From positions 24,430-88,429 of the forward strand of contig CAWGQZ010000061.1 in the NCBI GenBank assembly GCA_963824805.1: a stretch of DNA of 64,000 nt. Direction: 5' to 3'. The notes under the pieces were generated by a model that was given only the letters and a program-made list of their open reading frames with translations, searched no databases and had not been told where the DNA came from. Positions 34,409-44,508 of this stretch are shown here, piece by piece. Made by a program: the position numbers and the translations under genes. Position 1 is the first letter of the stretch; every line of letters begins with the position of its first letter. Origin of the DNA: DATBAT01 sp963824805 (GTDB lineage: Bacteria; Acidobacteriota; Terriglobia; Terriglobales; Acidobacteriaceae).

Positions 34409-35516
34409 CTACTTCGGAGATACGCGGTAGATGACTCCCGCGGCATCGTCACTGATGTAGACCGCGCCTTCCGGGCCGACAATCACGTCTACCGGGCGGC
34501 CCATCCATTCGCCTTTGTGAGTTTCTCCCGGCTTGATGAAGCCGGTAACGAAGTCCTCTTTGATCTGCGCTTCGCCTTGTTTGCCGATTTGAACGCGAAT
34601 AACTTTATAGCCCGTCGGACGGCTCCGGTTCCACGAGCCGTGAAGCGCGACCAGCAGGTCGTTGTGATAGTCGGAGGGGAAGAGAGTTCCAGTGTAAAAG
34701 GCCAATCCCAAGGGAGCGGAATGGGCTTCGATTTGGACCTTCGGGGCGATGGTATTTTTGCAGCGCGAGTCGCCAGGCTTGGCCTGAGTGACATCAAGCA
34801 CCTGATTGGCATAGCAGAGCGGCCATCCGAAATTGCCGCCGTTCTTCCCCAAGTCATTGATCTCATCCGCGGGCCGCGAATCGCCCAGCCAGTCACGGCC
34901 GTTATCAGTCGCCCAAATCGTCTGGGTGGCCGGGTTCAGAGCCAACCCTACCGAGTTGCGCACTCCGCTGGCGAAGACGCGCTCTCCGCTTCCGTCTTCG
35001 TTGTATTCCATGATGGTGGCGCGGTGAGAATCCTTTTCGGAACAGACATTGCAATCGGAGCCGATGGAAACATACATCTTGCCGTTGGCGAAAAGGAGAG
35101 TGCGGGTGAAGTGCATTCCGCTGCCGGGATAGTGTGCGATCACCTGGCCGTTGCTGGCCCGAAGTAGCGACTCGTTCCAGTCGAAGCGTTGCAAACTGGT
35201 TGGTTTCCGCAATGTAGAGCTTGCCATTTTGGAAGGCGATGCCGTGCGGGGCGTTTAAATCCTTCAACACAGTGACGCTTTGCTCAGCGGCGCCGGCGTG
35301 CTTGTAATCAGGGAGGGCGAGCACTTTGCCATCGTTGGTAGAGGTCACCAGCAGCACGCCGCCAGGACTGAACGCCATCATGCGCGCGTAAGGGGCCTTA
35401 GCAAAGACCGAGATCGAGAATCCGTCTGGAACCCGAAGCCGGCTCTGGTCGAGTGGTTGAGTGTGTTTACAGCCGAGGAACAGCAGCGGCAACAGGGCGA
35501 CGATCCAGCGGCGCAT
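34409..35516 (-). pseudogene. PQQ-type sugar (sorbosone/glucose) dehydrogenase-like beta-propeller, one frameshift
   Basis: The first part (lipoprotein signal RRWIVALLPLLFLGCKHTQ, then LRVPDGFSISVFAKAPYARMMAFSPGGVLLVTS) and the second (QRFDWNESLLRA...ATIMEYNEDGSGERVFASGVRNSVGLALNPATQTIWATDNGRDW) belong to one six-bladed propeller. The family oxidises aldoses such as sorbosone with PQQ. The frame changes at 35193-35195, where an extra base in an AAA (TTT on the coding strand) run separates ETNQ from LQRFDW. Removing one base restores a protein of about 368 residues. Either a new pseudogene or a sequence error. Confidence 0.82.
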
Positions 35517-35584
35517 GAAACTCCTTCAAGGTGAGGCGCAGCTTCGATTCGGCGACCACCGGGGGTGTTGCTTGTAAGTAAACC

Positions 35585-36409
35585 TCAGGCAAAACGCAGG
35601 TCGCGCAGGTAGTCGTAACTGGCTTTGATGCTGGCAAAGGGATCTTTCGATTGATCCTGCTCCACGAAATAGTGCTTGATACCGGCCTGCTGCGATTTGG
35701 CAAAGATTGGTTTCCAGTCGATGGTGCCACTGCCAACTTCGGCGAAATCCCCACTCTTGTCCATGTCCTTAACGTGGACCAGGGGGAAGCGGCCGGGGTG
35801 CTTGGCGAAATATTTCAGAGGATCGGCACCAGCCTTGGTAGTCCAGTAGAGGTCCATTTCCATCTTCACCAGGTTGGGATCGGCCTCCTCCAAAAGGATG
35901 TCGTAACCAAGTTTGCCGTTGAAATCTTTGAACTCGAAATTGTGATTGTGATAGGCCAGCTGCATTCCCGCCTTCTTGATGTCGGCGCCGGCTTTGTTCA
36001 GGGAGTGCGCCACCCGCTTCCATCCCTCCGCATCACCGCGTAATTCCTCGGGCATCCAGGGACAGACGATGTATTGGTGGCCTACCACTTTGGCGGCTTC
36101 GATTACCTCCGGCAGCTTGGTCGTGATGTGTTCGAAGTCGATGTGGGCGGAGGGAGCGGTCAGCCCATTCTTGTCGAGCAGGCCCTTCACTTCTTTGGGC
36201 GGATTATCGAAGTAACCGGCGAACTCGACTTCGCGGTAGCCGATTTTCGCGACCTTCTCTATGGTGCCGGCGAAGTCAGCCTTCATCTGGTCGCGCACGG
36301 TATAGAGCTGAACGCCGACTTTTTCGATCTTGCGCTCGGCTGCCCAGCTCAAACGTTTCGCCATAATTCCGGCAGCGGTCACGGTTCCCAAAAAGCTACG
36401 ACGATCCAT
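35585..36409 (-). CDS. Exported sugar phosphate isomerase/epimerase-type TIM barrel
   Basis: About 274 residues from the ATG at 36409, which directly precedes a Tat signal (DRRSFLGTVTAAGIMAKRL) and follows AGGAG. The barrel is of the xylose-isomerase-like AP-endonuclease-2 family: VGVQLYTVRDQMKADFAGTIEKVAKIGYREVEFAGY, AYHNHNFEF (metal His) and MEMDLYWTTKAGADP, then LVHVKDMDK and FVEQDQS with metal ligands. Relatives isomerise keto-sugars or inositols. The substrate is not predictable. It lies 68 bases upstream of the dehydrogenase, in the same direction, so a shared sugar pathway is possible. Confidence 0.88.
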   Translation of the reverse strand: MDRRSFLGTVTAAGIMAKRLSWAAERKIEKVGVQLYTVRDQMKADFAGTIEKVAKIGYREVEFAGYFDNPPKEVKGLLDKNGLTAPSAHIDFEHITTKLPEVIEAAKVVGHQYIVCPWMPEELRGDAEGWKRVAHSLNKAGADIKKAGMQLAYHNHNFEFKDFNGKLGYDILLEEADPNLVKMEMDLYWTTKAGADPLKYFAKHPGRFPLVHVKDMDKSGDFAEVGSGTIDWKPIFAKSQQAGIKHYFVEQDQSKDPFASIKASYDYLRDLRFA

Positions 36410-36643
36410 GTACATGCTCCTATGGGGAATGCTCAAACATGGTACTGCGTTTTGTAAGGATTTGTAATATCGGTTTCTGCGGCTCAGGGCGAGAGTCCCG
36501 GCTAGTACAATAAACGCTGGTCTTTCGCGTGTCGGCGGAGTACGAAAATTACATCCGTTTCGGTAACACGCTCATCTATTAGGGGTGTCGCACAGTGCAG
36601 TTGAGCAGTAACTACCTGCCAAGGATCAGTCAAGGGTTTATTC

Positions 36644-39600
36644 ATGTGGATTGTTGCACTCGCGTTACGCAGACCATACACGTTTATCGTGATGGCACTG
36701 CTGATTTTGATTCTTAGCCCGGTAGTTATATTTCGTACCGCAACCGATATATTCCCTGACATTGATATTCCCGTCATCAGCGTTGTCTGGAACTATTCCG
36801 GGCTCTCGCCGAAAGACATGGCGGACCACATTACCTCGATGACCGAGCGTGGCTTGACCACGCTGGTTAACGACATCGACCACATTGATTCGCAGTCGCT
36901 GAACGGCGTCGCGGTGGTCAAGATTTTCTTCCGGCCTTCGGCCAACATCCAGACCGCGCTGGCGCAGGTTACAGCGATTTCGCAGACGATTATCCGGCAG
37001 CTTCCGACGGGGACGACGCCCCCGCTGGTTATTCAATATTCTGCCTCTAGTGTGCCTATTCTTCAGATAGGCCTGAGCAGCAAGACCCTGCCGGAACAGC
37101 AACTGAATGACGTGGCGCTGAATTTTTTGCGCACGCAATTGATCACGGTGCAGGGAGCGGCCATTCCGTACCCCTTTGGGGGAAAGTCACGGCTCGTATC
37201 GGTCGATATCGATACTCCCGCGCTGCAGGCAAAACATCTGTCTTCGGTGGATGTAGTGAACGCCATCAGCGCGCAGAATCTGATTCTGCCATCGGGCACT
37301 GCAAAGTTAGGCGACCTGGAATACCAGGTCGAGCTCAACTCCAGTCCGAACACCGTTGCCGAGATCAACGATCTCCCAATCAAGACTGTCAACGGCACCA
37401 CGATTTACGTACGCGATGTCGCCCATGTGCGAGACGGATTTGCCCCACAGACCAACGTGGTACGCCAGGACGGAGTACGGGGCACGCTGTTGAGCGTGAT
37501 GAAGAACGGAGGCGCCTCCACCATCGACATCGTCAAGAACATCCGCGACATGCTGCCGCGAGTGGCCCAGACCCTGCCGCAGGATTTGAATATCAACCTG
37601 TTGTTCGACCAGTCGTTGTTCGTGAGAGCCGCCATCAAAGGCGTGGTTCGGGAAGCGCTGACGGCCGCCTGTCTCACGGCCGCCATGATCCTTTTGTTCC
37701 TGGGGAACTGGCGCAGCACACTGATCATTGCGATTTCAATTCCACTCTCCATTCTCACGTCGGTCATTGTGCTGAGCGCGTTGGGACAAACCTTCAACAT
37801 CATGACGCTGGGCGGTCTGGCCCTCGCTGTCGGCATATTGGTGGACGACGCCACGGTTGAGATCGAAAACATCGAGCGCAACTTAGGGATGAAGAAGGAG
37901 TTGAAGCAAGCTATCCTCGACGGCGCGCAGCAAATTGCGGTTCCGGCACTGGTTTCAACGCTGGCGATTTGCATCGTGTTTGTCCCGATGTTCTTCCTCA
38001 CCGGCGTGGCGCGGTATCTCTTCGTCCCGTTGGCGGAGGCTGTGGTCTTTGCCATGTTGGCGTCGTATGTGCTCTCGAGGACCCTGGTTCCAACGCTGGT
38101 GATGTACCTGCTGCGCGGACACGAGGAGGATTCGCACAAGCCGCCATCGAACATCTTCGGCCGGACCCAGGCTAAGTTTGAGCGAGGATTTGAGCGTCTC
38201 CGCGACTCCTACCGGAACACGTTGGAAAGCGTGATGGATCACCGAAAGGTATTCGTGTCGGTGTTCTTGCTGTTCTGCCTGGTGTCGGGGGGGCTGGTTT
38301 TCTTTTTAGGCCGCGATTTCTTTCCCGCGGTGGATGCAGGGCAGTTCCGGTTGCATGTTCGCGGACGCGCCGGTCTAAGAATTGAAGAGACCGCCCGACT
38401 GGTCGATCAAGTGGAACAAGAGATCCGCCGAAATGTTCCGCAGAAAGAAGTCAACACCATGCTCGACAATATTGGACTACCTTACAGCGGTATCAATTTG
38501 TCGTATAGCAATGGTGGAACTATCGGGACCTCAGACGCGGAGATTCTCGTCTCACTAAAGGAAGATCATCATCCCACCGCTGAATACGTGCATACGCTGC
38601 GGCAGAAACTGCCACGGGAGTTTCCGGGTGTTGAATTCTTCTTCCAGCCGGCTGACATCGTCAGCCAGATCCTGAATTTCGGTTTGCCTTCACCGATTGA
38701 CATCCAACTGGTCGGCCCTAACTATCCGCAGAATTACCTGATCGCGCAGCAGATTGCGAACCGGTTGCGACATGTGCCGGGAGCGGTTGACGTACATGTG
38801 CAGCAGTTAATGAACGATCCGACGCTGTTTCTCGACGTCAACCGGGTGCGCGCGCAACAGGTTGGACTGACTCAGCGCGACATCGCTCAGAATGTGCTGG
38901 TGACGCTGAGTTCCAGCTTTCAGACGGCCCCCACTTTCTGGGTAAATCCAGCTACCGGCGTCAGCTACAACGTTGCCGTGCAAGCGCCGCAGTATCGTAT
39001 CGACTCGTTGCAGGCGCTGATGAACACCCCGGTAAGCAGCGCCGGGGTTACTGCTCCGCAATTGCTGGGGAATCTGGCGACGATAAAGCCGATGAATACC
39101 CCTGCGGTGGTAAGCCATTACAATGTGATGCCGTCGGTGGATGTTTACGGCAGCGTGGATGGCCGCGACCTGGGTGGCGTAGCGGACGACACCAATAGGA
39201 TTCTCAATTCATTCAAGGGACACCTTCCTCGGGGCACTCAAATTTCCTTGAGCGGACAGGTGAACACCATGCAGTCCTCGTTTCACCGGACTGCTGGTCG
39301 GACTGGTCATGTCGATTGTGCTGGTTTACCTGCTAATTGTGGTGAACTTCCAGTCGTGGCTTGATCCCTTCATCATCATTACTGCGTTGCCGGGGGCCCT
39401 AGCCGGAATTCTATGGATGCTTTTCATGACGCACACTACGATCAGCGTCCCGGCTTTGACCGGCGCGGTCATGTGCATGGGCGTGGCTACAGCAAACAGT
39501 ATTCTGATGATTTCATTTGCCCGCGAACGCATGGACGAAGGTCTGGATCCGGTAAAAGCGGCGCTGGAGGCGGGATACACACGTATGCGTCCGGTCATCA

Positions 39601-39809
39601 TGACAGCGCTAGCCATGATCATCGGCATGCTGCCTATGGCGTTCGGCTTCGGCGAAGGCGGAGAGCAGAATGCTCCTCTGGGTCGCGCCGTAATTGGCGG
39701 ATTATTATTCGCGACGGTTGCAACCCTGCTGTTCGTGCCGGTTGTGTTTAGTATCTTCCACGGACGCAGACAGCGGCGCGCCGCGGCACGCGAAAGCGCA
39801 CGAACCTAG
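36644..39809 (+). pseudogene. RND multidrug efflux permease (AcrB/HAE1-like) with one frameshift
   Basis: The two frames together give about 1054 residues, the normal RND length with 12 membrane helices. The N-terminus ALALRRPYTFIVMALLILILSPVVIF and the proton-relay pair in GILVDDATVEIENIERN are intact. The frame breaks at 39281-39283 (TTT, one base too many), between QSSF and TGLLVGLVMSIVLVYLL, inside the helix that starts the second bundle. The upstream part would end about 85 bases later. Adaptor and outer-membrane genes follow in the same direction. As the rest is well kept, a sequence error is as likely as a true loss. Confidence 0.88.
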
Positions 39810-39828
39810 CAATATTGGGATAATAACT

Positions 39829-41022
39829 ATGGAACCGACCGTGATGGAAAGGCCTCAATTCAAGAGTAGCGACGAACAGCCGCGGAAGAAGCGCGGTGGA
39901 TATCTGGCGGCAATTGTCTTTGCCATTGTCCTCGCCATCGCCGCGGTTATCGGCATTATGTCCCGCCTGAGCGATCGCCGCGTTCTTGCGAAGGAGACCG
40001 AACAACTAGCAGTGCCCAGCGTGATTGTGGTCCATCCCAAGACCCAACCGACTGACCAAAATATGGTGCTGCCCTCTACGTTAGAGGCCTTTACTGAATC
40101 GCCGATCTACGCCCGAACCAATGGCTATCTCGCCAAGTGGTACAAGGACATCGGTAGCCGGGTGCGGAAAGGTGAATTGCTCGCCGACATCGAGACCCCG
40201 GAAATCGATCAGGAGTTGATGCAAGCCAAAGCGGCCCGCGATCAGGCGGAGGCACAACTGAACCTGGCGAAGTCCTCCGCCCAACGCTGGGAGACCTTGC
40301 GCAAGATGGACGCCGTGGCCCAGCAGGAAACTGACGAGCGGGCCAGTGGATATCTGCAGCAGCAAGCGAACCTGGCCTCATCGACCGCCAACCTTCGCCG
40401 GCTGGAGCAGTTGGAATCGTTCAAACACATTTATGCCCCGTTTTCTGGCGTCATTACCCGGCGCAATACCGATATCGGCGCGTTGATCAATGCCGGCAAC
40501 AGTGGCACAAATCAGCAGCTCTTTAATATTGCGGACATCGATCCCATTCGCGTCTACGTGGATGTTCCCGAGTTGTATGCTCCGGCGGTTCATTCTGGCG
40601 TGCTGGCAAAGATCGAGCTGGCGGCATTGCCGGGGCAGCTCTTCGCTGGGAAGGTTGTACGCAGTGCCGACGCGATCGATCCGCTGACGCGCACACTGCG
40701 CACTGAAATTGATGTTCCGAACCCGAAGGGCGAGCTCTTCCCGGGATCGTTCGCGCAGGTTCATTTCGCGGTCAACGTTCCCACGCAACGATTTTCCGTC
40801 CCGGTGAATGCGTTGCTGTTCCGCGCGGAAGGGACGCGCGCGGCGGTGGTCGGCAGCGATAACAAAGTTCACTTGAAACCGATCGTCATTGGGCGCGATT
40901 ACGGCACGGAAGTTGAGGTGCTTAGTGGCGTCGAACAGAATGACGCTCTCATTCTGAATCCCAGTGACTCTCTCGAAGATGGGCAGCCGGTGCAGGTAGC
41001 GAAGCAAGAGGGCAAGTCATGA
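39829..41022 (+). CDS. RND efflux periplasmic adaptor (membrane fusion protein)
   Basis: 397 residues from the ATG at 39829 (GGGA eight bases before it). A membrane anchor (GGYLAAIVFAIVLAIAAVIGIMS) is followed by the barrel-sandwich half SPIYARTNGYLAKWYKDIGSRVRKGELLADIETPEIDQELMQAKA. Then come a helical hairpin (about 120-170), the second lipoyl half HIYAPFSGVITRRNTDIGALIN and beta-barrel/proximal domains. It bridges the pump and the outer-membrane channel. It begins 19 bases after the pump stop and overlaps the channel gene by four bases. Confidence 0.94.
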   Translation: MEPTVMERPQFKSSDEQPRKKRGGYLAAIVFAIVLAIAAVIGIMSRLSDRRVLAKETEQLAVPSVIVVHPKTQPTDQNMVLPSTLEAFTESPIYARTNGYLAKWYKDIGSRVRKGELLADIETPEIDQELMQAKAARDQAEAQLNLAKSSAQRWETLRKMDAVAQQETDERASGYLQQQANLASSTANLRRLEQLESFKHIYAPFSGVITRRNTDIGALINAGNSGTNQQLFNIADIDPIRVYVDVPELYAPAVHSGVLAKIELAALPGQLFAGKVVRSADAIDPLTRTLRTEIDVPNPKGELFPGSFAQVHFAVNVPTQRFSVPVNALLFRAEGTRAAVVGSDNKVHLKPIVIGRDYGTEVEVLSGVEQNDALILNPSDSLEDGQPVQVAKQEGKS

Positions 41023-42485
41023 AGTTGCAACATGCCGCCGTGGCTGTCGTAGCGCTGGCGTCGGCAGCCCTCGCGGTTGGCCCTAACTATAAGAAACCGG
41101 ATGTTTCGACTCCGGCAAATTGGCAGGCACCCGCGCCGTGGCATGAGGCCACTCCGGTCGACCACATTCCTAAAGGAGCGTGGTGGACGCTATTTGGAGA
41201 CGCCGAACTTAACCAGTATGAAGACCAGGCGATAGCCAACAACCAGTCCCTCAAGGCGGCGGTCGCGCGATTGGCCCAGGCTCGGGCCTTTGCCCGGGTC
41301 ACGGCGGCAGGGCTATACCCCGAATTGGACACCCGGCCCGCGGCATATCGCGAGCGGTTGTCTGGCAATCGTCCCTTGAATGGATCAACCATAACTCCAA
41401 CCGCGGTTACGCAAAACGATTTCTCCATTCCGTTCACGCTGAATTACGAACTGGATCTTTTTGGCCGGGTGCGGCGCAGCGTCGAGGCGGCAAACGCTTC
41501 CTTACAGGCTTCGACGGCAGACCTGGAAAATGTCCGTCTGATGATTAGCTCAGAGTTGGCTGCCGATTATTTTCAGTTGCGCGAGCTTGATGCGGAAATC
41601 GGTGTGATCCAGCGGGCATTAGGATTTCAGCAGAAGGGATTGGATCTGGTTCAGAAGCGCCACGAAGGGGGTGCCGTTTCAGGACTCGACGTCGCGCAAC
41701 AGCAGACGGTGCTTGATTCCTCCTATGCGCAACTGGCACTGCTGCAGCAGCAGCGTGCACAGTACGAACATGCCATCGCTACCTTGCAAGGCGTTCCTGC
41801 TTCGAATTTCCAAGCACCCGTGAAGAGTCTTGATACCCTACCGCCTGCGGTTCCTTTGGCTTTGCCTTCTGAGTTGCTGCAACGCCGTCCGGATATTGCC
41901 GCTGCCGAGCGGTTAGTCGCCTCGGCGAACGCACAGATCGGCGTTGCGAAGGCCGGTTTTTATCCGAGTATTTTGCTCAGCGGTTCGGGAGGATTCGAGA
42001 GCGCGGACCTCTTGAAACTTGTGGATGCTCCAAGCGCGATCTGGTCGGTGGGAATGTCGGTTCTGGAGCCGCTGATTGCCGGTGGTCGCAACCACGCCCG
42101 CTTGGAGAACGCCCGCGCTGTCTATGACGAAAATGTGGCTGATTATCGTGAGTCGTCCTTAATAGCTTTTCAACAGGTGGAAGACGCGCTCTCCGGTTTA
42201 AATGCGCTCGCTGCGGCCTTTGATGCCCAGCAGCGGGCGGTCGATGATGCCGAACGCTCGCTCAACCTTGCCAATATCCGTTACACCGGCGGACTGGTCA
42301 CCTATCTCGATGTGATCACTGCACAGGAACAGGCGCTAAACACCGAGAGATTGGCGGCACAGATTCTGGGGCAGCGGCTGGTGACCTCTGTATATCTCGT
42401 CAAAGCGCTGGGGGGCGGATGGGATGATTCCAGTCTTGCCGCCATCGGCGTGAAGCCCAGCCTAAAGCAAGCGATCCAGCAGTAA
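41019..42485 (+). CDS. NodT-family outer-membrane efflux channel, without lipobox cysteine
   Basis: A 488-residue TolC-like channel with two outer-membrane-efflux repeats: WWTLFGDAELNQYEDQAIANNQSLKAAVARLAQARA and QRRPDIAAAERLVASANAQIGVAKAGFYPSI, ending YTGGLVTYLDVITAQEQALNTERL. The start overlaps the adaptor stop as ATGA. NodT proteins usually begin ...L-x-G-C-AVGP-x-Y-x-x-P. Here the segment reads ASAALAVGPNYKKP with Ala in the cysteine position, so lipid anchoring is unlikely, and normal signal-peptidase cleavage would be needed. Confidence 0.93.
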   Translation: MKLQHAAVAVVALASAALAVGPNYKKPDVSTPANWQAPAPWHEATPVDHIPKGAWWTLFGDAELNQYEDQAIANNQSLKAAVARLAQARAFARVTAAGLYPELDTRPAAYRERLSGNRPLNGSTITPTAVTQNDFSIPFTLNYELDLFGRVRRSVEAANASLQASTADLENVRLMISSELAADYFQLRELDAEIGVIQRALGFQQKGLDLVQKRHEGGAVSGLDVAQQQTVLDSSYAQLALLQQQRAQYEHAIATLQGVPASNFQAPVKSLDTLPPAVPLALPSELLQRRPDIAAAERLVASANAQIGVAKAGFYPSILLSGSGGFESADLLKLVDAPSAIWSVGMSVLEPLIAGGRNHARLENARAVYDENVADYRESSLIAFQQVEDALSGLNALAAAFDAQQRAVDDAERSLNLANIRYTGGLVTYLDVITAQEQALNTERLAAQILGQRLVTSVYLVKALGGGWDDSSLAAIGVKPSLKQAIQQ

Positions 42486-42534
42486 GACCTTCCACCCAGA
42501 GGCCTCAGAGTCCGCAAAGGAATTCTTCCTGGTT

Positions 42535-43140
42535 TTAGCGTCGCTCTAATGCTTCCGCAATTTCGTAGCGGTCCCGGTCAGTCAGGTTCCGTAAGTTCGC
42601 ACGGGCCCCCAAATACTCCTTCATACAGCGCACGCAGGGAACGAACCCTTGACGCATGGCTTCGGATGCCGGAATCATCCGCGCATGGGCCTTATCATGA
42701 ATGACGTCACAGCCCGGCCTGTGGAACGTCTTGCCGTCGTCATAGACGACAACCATCAGACCGGGCGGTAGGCGCACCGCCGGAGCGGCGTGCGCAGATC
42801 GCATGGGCGGCTGGCTAAAAGCCGAAGAACGTCCAATTGCCAATCCCGCAATTAACAGTCCGGCCGCGGCAAAGGCTACCATCCATCCGAAGGTCCCACC
42901 TCTGCGCTGTGGCATTTGGGCTTCCAGGCGCCGATGCAGTCTTTGGCTAAATCCCAGCGGGATTTCCAGGGCGCGTTCATCGCCGAAAAGTTCAACCACG
43001 TTCCTGGTCCCATCCAAAACTGCTGAGCACCGTTTGCATTCGCGAATGTGTTCTTCCATCGCCGTGCGCAGGACGGGATCAACTTCACCCTCCAGGTAGT
43101 CCGAGATTTCCTGCCAGACTTGTTCGCAGTTCACTACCAT
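42535..43140 (-). CDS. Anti-sigma factor with zinc finger and Ada-like second metal site
   Basis: 201 residues. The N-terminal zinc anti-sigma domain has C5 and the H31-x3-C35-x2-C38 motif (EEHIRECKRC). One membrane helix lies at about 86-102. The C-terminal part, on the far side of the membrane, holds HRPGC (H140-x3-C144) and PCVRC (C169-x2-C172), the arrangement seen in Ada-type metal-binding domains. It overlaps the sigma gene by seven bases. By family it should bind and silence that sigma factor. The outer four-ligand site looks like a sensor for metal, thiol or oxidant stress (inference). Confidence 0.85.
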   Translation of the reverse strand: MVVNCEQVWQEISDYLEGEVDPVLRTAMEEHIRECKRCSAVLDGTRNVVELFGDERALEIPLGFSQRLHRRLEAQMPQRRGGTFGWMVAFAAAGLLIAGLAIGRSSAFSQPPMRSAHAAPAVRLPPGLMVVVYDDGKTFHRPGCDVIHDKAHARMIPASEAMRQGFVPCVRCMKEYLGARANLRNLTDRDRYEIAEALERR

Positions 43141-43796
43141 GGCTTACTCCCTTTGGCGAAGTGAGGACGGCTGATCCAGTCTCCGCCCAGGCCCGGCGCG
43201 AGCAAGTCCCGCAACATCAACCGGGCCCGCAACAGTCGAGTCTTCACTGACGCTGTCGTAATTCCCAAAGCTTTAGCAGTGTCTTCAATGCTGACGTGTT
43301 GCATGTCGCGCAACACGAAAACCTCGCGGTATTTCTGCGTCAGCGATTCCAGCGCTTCGGCCAGCTTCTGCCGGATTTCGTGCCGCTCCAATGTCTCCGA
43401 TGGAATCTCCCGCCAGTCAGCGAAGTCTCTAGGGATGTAGGTTCCTTCGTCATCTTGATGGTCCACCATCGCCTCCATTACTTCGGCATGGTTTTTGCGC
43501 CGCCGCATGCGCGCCTCGTTTACCGTGATGTGCAGCAGCCAGGTGCTGAAGCGGGCCTCGCCGCGGAACTGGCGAATGTGTTTGAACGCCTTGAGAAAGG
43601 CCTCTTGCGCTACTTCCTCGGCGTCGGCCTCGTTACGAAGCACCGCGAATGCGGTCGCATAGACCCGCCGTTCATAAGGCCGGATAAGCTGATAAAAGAC
43701 CTCGTTCTCGCCGTCGCACAGCCGCCGAATGAGCGCCTCTTCCTGCCTAATGATGATCTGTGCTGGATCCAGCGAAGCTGCACCTGCGAGCGTCAT
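43134..43796 (-). CDS. ECF-type RNA polymerase sigma factor
   Basis: About 220 residues from the ATG at 43796 (GGTGGGGAAAG upstream). Region 2 reads NEVFYQLIRPYERRVYATAFAVLRNEADAEEVAQEAFLKAFKHIRQFRGEARFSTWLLHITVNEARM. Region 4 reads QKYREVFVLRDMQHVSIEDTAKALGITTASVKTRLLRARLMLRDLL. It belongs to the RpoE-like/ECF group paired with ZAS anti-sigma factors. The next gene encodes the anti-sigma factor, overlapping by seven bases, and the previous gene encodes cytochrome b, 13 bases away. The unit may therefore report on the redox enzyme upstream. Confidence 0.93.
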   Translation of the reverse strand: MTLAGAASLDPAQIIIRQEEALIRRLCDGENEVFYQLIRPYERRVYATAFAVLRNEADAEEVAQEAFLKAFKHIRQFRGEARFSTWLLHITVNEARMRRRKNHAEVMEAMVDHQDDEGTYIPRDFADWREIPSETLERHEIRQKLAEALESLTQKYREVFVLRDMQHVSIEDTAKALGITTASVKTRLLRARLMLRDLLAPGLGGDWISRPHFAKGSKPW

Positions 43797-43809
43797 CTTT
43801 CCCCACCAA

Positions 43810-44505
43810 TTAGCGTTCGATGTATTCGGGGTTTTTCTTCCATCCGGTCCACAGGGAGATAAAGTTGGTCCAGCCATGGAGCACCACCATCACCAGGTGC
43901 CCAAAAACGAAGGCGATGATCGCCCACATCACCGCGAAGTGCCATAGGCGCGCCAGGTGAAAGCCGCCCATCATCGACGCCAGCCAGGAGAATTGAATTG
44001 GCTTCCACACCGCGAGTCCGGTCAATACCGAGAGCACACCCAATCCGATAGCGGAGGTGTAGGCCAACTTCTGCAGCGGGTTATAAGCTTCAGTGACCGG
44101 AGGCTTGGGACCGAAGAAAAAATAGTGACGTGCCATCGGCCACACTCCGCGGATGTCGCGCCGGACAAAGAGAATCTGGCGGTAATTGCCGCTGAACAAT
44201 TCATAGGCGACGTAGAGCACCCCAGTTGCGATGTAGATCCACACGAACGTCAGGTGCCATTGCAGCGCGCCTCCGAGCCATCCGCCCAGCGCGAAGGCTT
44301 TCGGCCAGTCAAGCAACTCTTTCTCGGGAATTTTGGCGCCGAAGCTGGGAAAAGCCCGAAAGATTTGCAGGCCGCTTCCCACCAGTACGAACAGGGCTAC
44401 GGTATTCACCCAGTGGCAGAGCCGTACGATGTACGGATGCTCATAGACCGCCTCGGTCACTTCGCCGGTCTTGGGATCTTCGATGGTGAGTGCGCGGGTT
44501 GACAT
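43810..44505 (-). CDS. Di-heme cytochrome b561-type membrane subunit
   Basis: 231 residues with four membrane helices and histidines placed for two b hemes: YIVRLCHWVNTVALFVLVGSGLQIFRAF, LQWHLTFVWIYIATGVLYVAYEL, LAYTSAIGLGVLSVLTGLAVW and HLARLWHFAVMWAIIAFVFGHLVMVVLHG. It matches the Ni-Fe hydrogenase/formate dehydrogenase gamma cytochrome b family. It begins three bases after the molybdoenzyme stop and is surely its electron partner with the quinone pool. Direction of electron flow is unknown. Confidence 0.9.
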   Translation of the reverse strand: MSTRALTIEDPKTGEVTEAVYEHPYIVRLCHWVNTVALFVLVGSGLQIFRAFPSFGAKIPEKELLDWPKAFALGGWLGGALQWHLTFVWIYIATGVLYVAYELFSGNYRQILFVRRDIRGVWPMARHYFFFGPKPPVTEAYNPLQKLAYTSAIGLGVLSVLTGLAVWKPIQFSWLASMMGGFHLARLWHFAVMWAIIAFVFGHLVMVVLHGWTNFISLWTGWKKNPEYIER

Positions 44506-44508
44506 GGT

